A stretch of DNA of 64,000 nucleotides, taken from NCBI GenBank assembly GCA_035638255.1, contig DASRAJ010000160.1:23918-87917 (forward strand). Direction: 5' to 3'. Positions 58,191 to 64,000 of this stretch are shown in pieces. The translations under genes were made by a program, and so were the position numbers. The notes under the pieces were generated by a model. That model saw nothing but the letters and a program-made list of their open reading frames with translations, was not told the origin of the DNA and searched no databases. The stretch is from DASRAJ01 sp035638255 (GTDB lineage Bacteria > Bacteroidota > Bacteroidia > Chitinophagales > UBA10324). Each line of letters starts with the position of its first letter. Position 1 is the stretch's first letter.

Positions 58191-61100
58191 TTATCTGTAA
58201 ACTGTCACCTTCACAAACGCACTTCCGCTATCACCGTTGAATCGAACGAAGTAAATTCCTGCAGGCAACGCGCTCACATTCATTTCCACTTCCTTCTCAC
58301 CACCATTCCACTCGACATACGTTTGCTGAACTGCAATTCCCAACTCATTATACCATGAAACTATTCCTGCTTCCGGGGTGCTTGATGAGAATCGCAACAT
58401 TACGGCATCGTGAGCCGGATTCGGTGCTGCATTCATTGCAACACCATCATAAATTGGCTGAGGGTTATGTTGAATTGGTGCCTGCACAAGCTTTTTCACA
58501 TTAAAGGTGAATGAACATGTCTGGCAGTCAATTCCACCGCACACGGGCGCAATGGTGACTACAAATAATGCCACTGCATTGGGAGTAAATGTGATCGGCA
58601 GCCCTGTACCCGACGAGAAAAAGTTGCCTCCCTTGGTGATAGTCCATGCGTAGGTAGCAGTGCACGAATCACCTCCGGAGCATAAATAGCTTCCACTAAT
58701 GGTGATCGGGAGGCCCTTTTTCGAAACGTAAGTTCCGCCGCAGGCTTGATTCGAGTAAGATGCATTGCTCGTTGTGATGTCAAATGGTTGCCAGCTTCCG
58801 CATGTACAACTATCTGCTGCGGTAACATACGTGAACGTACAGGAGTCACACAAATGTCCGCCGCAGTATCCATAAAGCGTGAGTACGTACGTGCCTGCAC
58901 CACCGAGTGTGAAGGTTGGAAGTCCGCTGCCTGATGATGGTGAAGCACCACCCGTCACGATCCATGTCAAATCAGATGCACAAGTCGCAGCATCGCCATT
59001 GCAAATAAATCCTCCGCTATAGAAACTGATCATTGAGTTCTGAACTACATCCTGGTAAACAGTACCACATGCCTGATTCGGATATTGTGCATCGGAGTTC
59101 GGTGTTGATTCACTGAAGCTAAATAAATCCCAGTGCCCGCACTGGCAAGAATCAACGATAAAGTTAATCTTGCACGAATCGCACAAGTGCCCGCCGCAGT
59201 AACCATACATGGTGAGGGTAAATGTTCCTCCGCTGTTGAGCGTGAATGAAGGCAAGCCCGTTCCCGATGAAGGTGTTCCGCCCGGAATGTTCCAGGTGAG
59301 TACTGAGGTGCAGGAAGAATCGCCGGTACAATTGTAACCGCCGCCGGTAAACAAGACTGAAACTCCGGCAGTGAGAGAAGTAAAGTTAGTACCGCATTCA
59401 ATCGTAGGATAGTGTGCTGCTCCGGTCGCCGGATCAGTAATGTTTGCACTAAACAAGCTCCAGCTTCCGCAGGCACAGGTGGAATCACATTCCGGCAATG
59501 TGAAGCACACTGTATCAACAGCATGGCAGCAGCAGCCGATGCTATCCAGCAACGTCATGTGGTAACAAATTACAGAGCCGGGAGAAAGCGAAGAGGTAAA
59601 CGTAAATGTTTGCGTTGCACTGTCGCCCGGGGCGATTGCAGGATTGAAGAAGAAAACAAGACTCGGGAAGTTGACACCCGACTGCGGATTCATGTAATCA
59701 ATCGCTGCAGTTGGAATTGGATTCGCGCTGTAGTTGAAAACAGTGAAGGTGTATTGATATGTTCCGTCGCCGAGGCACACAATGGAATCTTTAATTTCTC
59801 CGCAAGGATTTTGTAATGGGGGATCGCAATTGAACACGAGTGTGTCAGTACAAACCACGCTATCTGTACCATCCGAACCGGGAACAAACCAATTGAACAC
59901 GACTATTTGCGGAACGGCGGCACCGATCTGCAAGTTCAAACACAGGGTGAACAAATCCGTTATTGTTCCGACAGGAATCGTGCTGTTGCCTGGAGGATAG
60001 AAGCTCATGATGGATGAATTTCCTGCTGAAGACCAGCCTCCTCCGCCGCCTCCCAAAGTCGTTGAAGCAATCGAAGCGCCTAAGGAAATCGGAACTACAC
60101 TAACACCACTGAAGTAGTTTCCTAAGAAATTATTGGTGATAGAAATCTGCTTACAGCAATCAGTTGAATCACTGGTGGCGCTCACGCTGATGTTATCACA
60201 CGGATCGCAGTTCGGTAATTCAATACACAACGAATCACAGCAACAGGTGTCGCCATAAATTACTATAGTGTGGAAGCAGAACGTAGAGGGAAGTGTTTGA
60301 TCAAACGGAGGACTAAGTATTAAGGGCGTTGGAGGAAACCATCCCGAATTTCCATTCGCAGGAACATTCAGGAACTGATAGTAGTACGACATTCCGTTCA
60401 CTTGATACGGCACCGTGAAATTATCGAGCATGATGGATGCTGTTGCTGTTGGATTGTTATTCTGCAGCATGAGCAGGAAGGAATACGTCCCGTCAACGTT
60501 GCACCATATAGTATCTGTCAGCGTGTAGCAATGTGATGAAGAAGTATCGCATTCGTGTGGTGTGTATTCAAACTTAGTGCTGTCAACACATCCGTTGCAT
60601 GTAGTTCCAATGAGAGTGATTGTATAAGCAATACCGTACACCGGCATATTCGTAGGATTCAAACCGAGGTTCTGCAGCGTGGTTACAGTAACTCCATTGA
60701 TTTGCCAATCATAATTGCACAAACCCGGAGGGCCATGAATAGTATCCGCAAACGGGTTTATACAACTTGAATCACAGCCAATAGGCAGCATGCTTAGATC
60801 AGGTAACGGAAAGATGATGACATTATCTGTTGCTGAAGCCATGCAACCATTCGCAGGGTCGGTAACGGTAACTGTGTACATTCCACCGCTGTAAACTGCG
60901 AGCACTGATGTGGTAGCTCCGCTGCTCCATAAATAATTTACCGTAACAGGGCTTCCTGTTGCTGTTAAGGTAACAGGATTCGGCGCACAAATACCGGAAG
61001 GATTTGAATTGGAAATAGTAACTGATGGTGCGGGATTCACTGTGAAGGTAATTGTAGCAGAGTCTGTGCAGGTTGTGGCATTATCTGTCGCATTCACATG

Positions 61101-64000
61101 ATAGGCGTAAGTTCCTGCCGGCAAAATTCCCGGCGAATACGTGAATCCTGTTGCGATCTGATTGTAACCGGCATCCTTCCATATCACAGTATAATTTCCG
61201 GTCAATCCCGAATTCAATGTGATGGCTTGATTGGAACAAAGCGGCTGCGGGCTTGCTGTCACATTCAGTGCAGGCAATGGCAATACCGAAATATTTGCAG
61301 GCAAGCTCATGATCTTGCAGTTGTTTGCATCAATCACTTCACAGGTGTATGTCCCTGACTGAGTCGCGATGTAAGTTTGAATCGTTGCGCCGGGGATTAT
61401 ACTTCCATTCATATACCATTGGTACGATGCATAACCACCCCCGGCATCGAGCGTGTCATTCCCACAGGAGGGAGTATTGTAAGTGAGCGGGAACGGTGCA
61501 GGAGGAGGAACAACAGTAATGCTTCCTATTACAGTGTCCATGCATCCGTTGCCATCAGTTACAATCAGTGTCCAGTTGAAAGTAGTAGTGGTGTTGACTG
61601 AATAGATGTGTTGTGCTATTGCAGCATTCGATGAATAAGTATCACCAAAATCCCAACTGTATGCCGTAATGTTTGAAGTAGATGCGCTTGCATCAAATGT
61701 CACAGGCTGATTACATGCTGTGGCTGCAGAAACATTTGCCACAGCATTCGGACCGCTCACGGTAACTGACTTTGTAATCTTCGCCTTGCACCCTGAGTTT
61801 GTTGTTACTTCAAGTATCACGCTGTAAGTCCCGGGCAAAGAATAATAGTGACAAGGATTTTGCTGATTGGAGGTAGCACTTAAATCCCCGAAATCCCATG
61901 TGTATCCGGTGCCACTAAGCGGATCTGCGGGCAGTGCAACCGAGGCATCTGTAAAACAAACTGTATTGCATGTAATTACAGGAGTGAAGTTTGCAACAGC
62001 AGGAACCGTGATCGTAAGTGTCGTTGATGCAACTCCGCAACAACCCGGATCACTGGCAACATAATACACAGTATAAATTCCGGGTGATAAATATTGATGA
62101 GTGACCGAAGTACCGCTTCCGGAATATCCATCTCCGAAATACCATGTAAATATTGTGCAGCTGCCAGCACCTGTAGATGCGGTAAAAGTATAGTTGTCGC
62201 AATACACACCGTTTTGCGTGGCCGAGGGCGTCCCTACAACGCATGTACATGTCGGATCAGTGCAACCGGTACCGCCTGTACCACACACTACCACATAATA
62301 GGCAGTATCCGTGCAACCATGAACAGGTTCAGTTACAATAACCTGGTAAGAGCCGGCGGAAGAAATTGTAATCGGGTTGGAATTAGTAGGATCCACAAAA
62401 GCTCCTCCTACAGTTGACCATAGGAATGTGTAACCTGATCCTGCGAAGGTTTGAAGTGTAATGTTTGAACTCAGTGTGTTATTGTTGGTATTACACATTA
62501 CCGGGCCCGATGCACTGATGCCTACGATCGGTTGCGGAAATGCATTCACCTGCACGTAGTCTTTCGCCTTGCATCCGTTCACATCAGTTTCTTCCACATA
62601 ATAATTCCCCGGATTGTTAATCGGGATGGTGCTTCCGCTAGCTACAAATGAACCCAATGATGTGTACCAGTTGAAAGTGGAACCGCCACCTCCGGTTACG
62701 CTGATATTTGCTGATCCACCGTAGCAAACACTTGCTCCTGTGGCATTGGGAGTGGGTGAAGGATTAATCGTGATTACTGCCGTGCTGCTGTCTTTCAGAT
62801 TGCCGCAAATAGCTTCCACCACTTTTAAGTAAACGGGAGATTGAATCGTGTTAGAAATATTTCCATGCCATTCGATTGTAACGGTTCCTGTTCCTTGTCC
62901 TGAAAGAACTGTGCCGGCGGCTGCAGGAATAACTGACCATACCACTGATGATGATCCGCCATAACTCAGCGTGGCAGTGTAAGTGATTTTTGCATCAGGG
63001 CAAACGGTGAACGTGTCACTCTGTATTGAAGGCGCAGGGGCTGTGTATGTATTTACACTAATGGTTTGCGATGGTCCGGGACAACCGACAGTACTCGTTG
63101 GAGTTACTGTAATGGTTCCTGAAGAATTTACTGTTGCCACAAATGGATTTGAATTGGAACTTCCGGGCGTTATTCCTCCCGTTGTTGTCCACGCATAAGT
63201 TACTCCGTTGCCCGAACCGGATGCAGTGTAAGTGTATTGATTGCCGGGACAAACAAGATTCGGCCCTGCAATAGAAGGTTGCGGCGGCGCAGCAATCACT
63301 ACCAATGTTAAGGTTTTAAATGGTGAGCATGCTGTACCCGGAAGCGGGGTTGCAGTAATGGTATAGGTTCCTGGTGTGTTGAAAAGAAAAGCAGCATTGG
63401 GGCTGTTCAGCACGGTTCCAGCTGAGCAAGTCCAGTCAACATTGAATGGATTGTTGTTTTGTGTGGCACTGAAGTGAGCTGAGTCACCTACACAAATGGA
63501 ATCATCTCCGCTGATATTGAAATCACCAAGCACATTGATCGTAAGGGTTGCATCTCCCTCGCATTCGAGCACATCGTTCGACATGTGACACGTAAGAACA
63601 TACGTTCCGAGTTGATTGAAGGTGATGTTTTGAAGATAAGGAGGCGAGGTTGGAATTAAGAGGTTATTGGGTGTGAGCGTCCATGTGTATTGTGCACCGG
63701 GAATGTACGGCGCAGAGTAGGTATAAGTAGAGTTCAAACACGCAACGATGGGACCACCGATTGTAAATGGGCCGTTCGGCATAATGGGCACAGTGACCAC
63801 CGTGGGCGTGGGGCAGGTGGCGGGAGTGCAATTCATTGTAGAAAGTGAAAGACTTCCTGCAGGGCCTGCGCCCCAGTTTACGGTTACACAACTTGCATTG
63901 GTTGCTCCGGGAATGGTTCCCCCATTTACACTCCAGCTATAGTTAGTGCAATTTGCATTCGTACAATATTGAACGCCGTTCGTGTTGCCGCAAACTGCTG
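58191..64000 (-). CDS. giant PKD/Ig-repeat T9SS surface protein (N-terminus beyond window)
   Basis: More than 1,930 aa are seen; the frame stays open to the window edge, so the start is outside. The N-terminal and middle parts are PKD/Ig-like modules (TYTWTLTPNNL-like, YAWTTTGGITPG, YTWDFGD, YSWDFGD). Then come Cys-rich modules with CCCDSLCIELPNCD and CCCHAVDTVCFTLPECD, and three Cys-rich 90-residue modules, two of them sharing CGGHLCDSC. The C-terminus (NAAPNPAHDAVMLRFSSS to AFVKVTVYR) is a T9SS sorting domain. It is a likely adhesin or surface filament. Convergent with the FNR gene. Confidence 0.88.
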   Translation of the reverse strand, partial: AVCGNTNGVQYCTNANCTNYSWSVNGGTIPGATNASCVTVNWGAGPAGSLSLSTMNCTPATCPTPTVVTVPIMPNGPFTIGGPIVACLNSTYTYSAPYIPGAQYTWTLTPNNLLIPTSPPYLQNITFNQLGTYVLTCHMSNDVLECEGDATLTINVLGDFNISGDDSICVGDSAHFSATQNNNPFNVDWTCSAGTVLNSPNAAFLFNTPGTYTITATPLPGTACSPFKTLTLVVIAAPPQPSIAGPNLVCPGNQYTYTASGSGNGVTYAWTTTGGITPGSSNSNPFVATVNSSGTITVTPTSTVGCPGPSQTISVNTYTAPAPSIQSDTFTVCPDAKITYTATLSYGGSSSVVWSVIPAAAGTVLSGQGTGTVTIEWHGNISNTIQSPVYLKVVEAICGNLKDSSTAVITINPSPTPNATGASVCYGGSANISVTGGGGSTFNWYTSLGSFVASGSTIPINNPGNYYVEETDVNGCKAKDYVQVNAFPQPIVGISASGPVMCNTNNNTLSSNITLQTFAGSGYTFLWSTVGGAFVDPTNSNPITISSAGSYQVIVTEPVHGCTDTAYYVVVCGTGGTGCTDPTCTCVVGTPSATQNGVYCDNYTFTASTGAGSCTIFTWYFGDGYSGSGTSVTHQYLSPGIYTVYYVASDPGCCGVASTTLTITVPAVANFTPVITCNTVCFTDASVALPADPLSGTGYTWDFGDLSATSNQQNPCHYYSLPGTYSVILEVTTNSGCKAKITKSVTVSGPNAVANVSAATACNQPVTFDASASTSNITAYSWDFGDTYSSNAAIAQHIYSVNTTTTFNWTLIVTDGNGCMDTVIGSITVVPPPAPFPLTYNTPSCGNDTLDAGGGYASYQWYMNGSIIPGATIQTYIATQSGTYTCEVIDANNCKIMSLPANISVLPLPALNVTASPQPLCSNQAITLNSGLTGNYTVIWKDAGYNQIATGFTYSPGILPAGTYAYHVNATDNATTCTDSATITFTVNPAPSVTISNSNPSGICAPNPVTLTATGSPVTVNYLWSSGATTSVLAVYSGGMYTVTVTDPANGCMASATDNVIIFPLPDLSMLPIGCDSSCINPFADTIHGPPGLCNYDWQINGVTVTTLQNLGLNPTNMPVYGIAYTITLIGTTCNGCVDSTKFEYTPHECDTSSSHCYTLTDTIWCNVDGTYSFLLMLQNNNPTATASIMLDNFTVPYQVNGMSYYYQFLNVPANGNSGWFPPTPLILSPPFDQTLPSTFCFHTIVIYGDTCCCDSLCIELPNCDPCDNISVSATSDSTDCCKQISITNNFLGNYFSGVSVVPISLGASIASTTLGGGGGGWSSAGNSSIMSFYPPGNSTIPVGTITDLFTLCLNLQIGAAVPQIVVFNWFVPGSDGTDSVVCTDTLVFNCDPPLQNPCGEIKDSIVCLGDGTYQYTFTVFNYSANPIPTAAIDYMNPQSGVNFPSLVFFFNPAIAPGDSATQTFTFTSSLSPGSVICYHMTLLDSIGCCCHAVDTVCFTLPECDSTCACGSWSLFSANITDPATGAAHYPTIECGTNFTSLTAGVSVLFTGGGYNCTGDSSCTSVLTWNIPGGTPSSGTGLPSFTLNSGGTFTLTMYGYCGGHLCDSCKINFIVDSCQCGHWDLFSFSESTPNSDAQYPNQACGTVYQDVVQNSMISFYSGGFICNGDAATCASDLTWIVTGGASPSSGSGLPTFTLGGAGTYVLTLYGYCGGHLCDSCTFTYVTAADSCTCGSWQPFDITTSNASYSNQACGGTYVSKKGLPITISGSYLCSGGDSCTATYAWTITKGGNFFSSGTGLPITFTPNAVALFVVTIAPVCGGIDCQTCSFTFNVKKLVQAPIQHNPQPIYDGVAMNAAPNPAHDAVMLRFSSSTPEAGIVSWYNELGIAVQQTYVEWNGGEKEVEMNVSALPAGIYFVRFNGDSGSAFVKVTVYR

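Overview
The window comes from a member of the Bacteroidota, most likely the Chitinophagales/Sphingobacteriales side of the phylum. The support is seven secreted proteins that end in a type IX secretion (T9SS) sorting domain, PKD/Ig-like giant surface proteins, a DUF5916 outer-membrane protein, cytophagalysin-type M43 proteases, few recognisable Shine-Dalgarno sites and many small palindromic intergenic repeats. No ribosomal RNA, CRISPR array, integrase or complete insertion sequence was seen. Four tRNA genes are present: Asn-GTT, Thr-CGT, Thr-TGT and Pro-CGG.

Positions 1-15,000 form an accessory, defence-like island that stops just short of the 3' end of tRNA-Asn. Its left part reads right to left on the minus strand. 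It starts with a decayed type I restriction-modification locus, in which hsdM is fused by deletion to the C-terminal end of hsdR, hsdS is missing, and a frameshift follows. A tight three-gene cassette comes next: a nucleotide-cyclase-like protein, a uracil-DNA-glycosylase-fold protein and a GIY-YIG nuclease. Then come a small membrane protein, a PD-(D/E)XK-like protein, a coiled-coil/TPR membrane protein, a DUF4365 nuclease-like protein and a partial gene. The right part holds a convergent HicB-like/HicA-like pair, a small lysine-rich ORF and two large plus-strand genes with restriction-endonuclease-like signatures.

Positions 15,500-28,300 carry a GH63-like glycosidase, a VWA protein, a coiled-coil protein and a MoxR-type AAA ATPase (a probable MoxR-VWA module), a small lipoprotein, the tRNA genes, a TMTC-like membrane/TPR protein, a PIN-domain toxin-antitoxin pair and a PLP-dependent decarboxylase. 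Positions 28,300-46,700 hold T9SS cargo (including two tandem M43 metalloproteases and a GH74/sortilin-like propeller), an ECF sigma/anti-sigma pair, DUF5916, an ECF42-like sigma factor with its YCII (DGPF) partner, and a VOC-methyltransferase-cupin operon.

Positions 46,800-55,100 encode the membrane arm of respiratory complex I (nuoH, I, J, K, L, M, N). An ORF6N DNA-binding gene sits between nuoH and nuoI and is associated with three related palindromes. The peripheral-arm genes nuoA-G are not in the window. The right end has a Kelch T9SS protein, a proline-rich hypothetical, a ferredoxin-NADP-reductase-like flavoprotein, and a giant PKD-repeat T9SS protein that runs off the window.

The strongest leads are: (1) the cyclase/DNA-glycosylase/GIY-YIG cassette inside a dead type I RM locus; (2) the hsdM-hsdR chimera itself; (3) the ORF6N gene with three GCCAAwTTGGC-centred palindromes in the nuo operon; (4) several families of small palindromic repeats, two of which are translated in frame inside genes; and (5) a coiled-coil gene whose last 15 codons are repeated with only synonymous changes beyond a hairpin.
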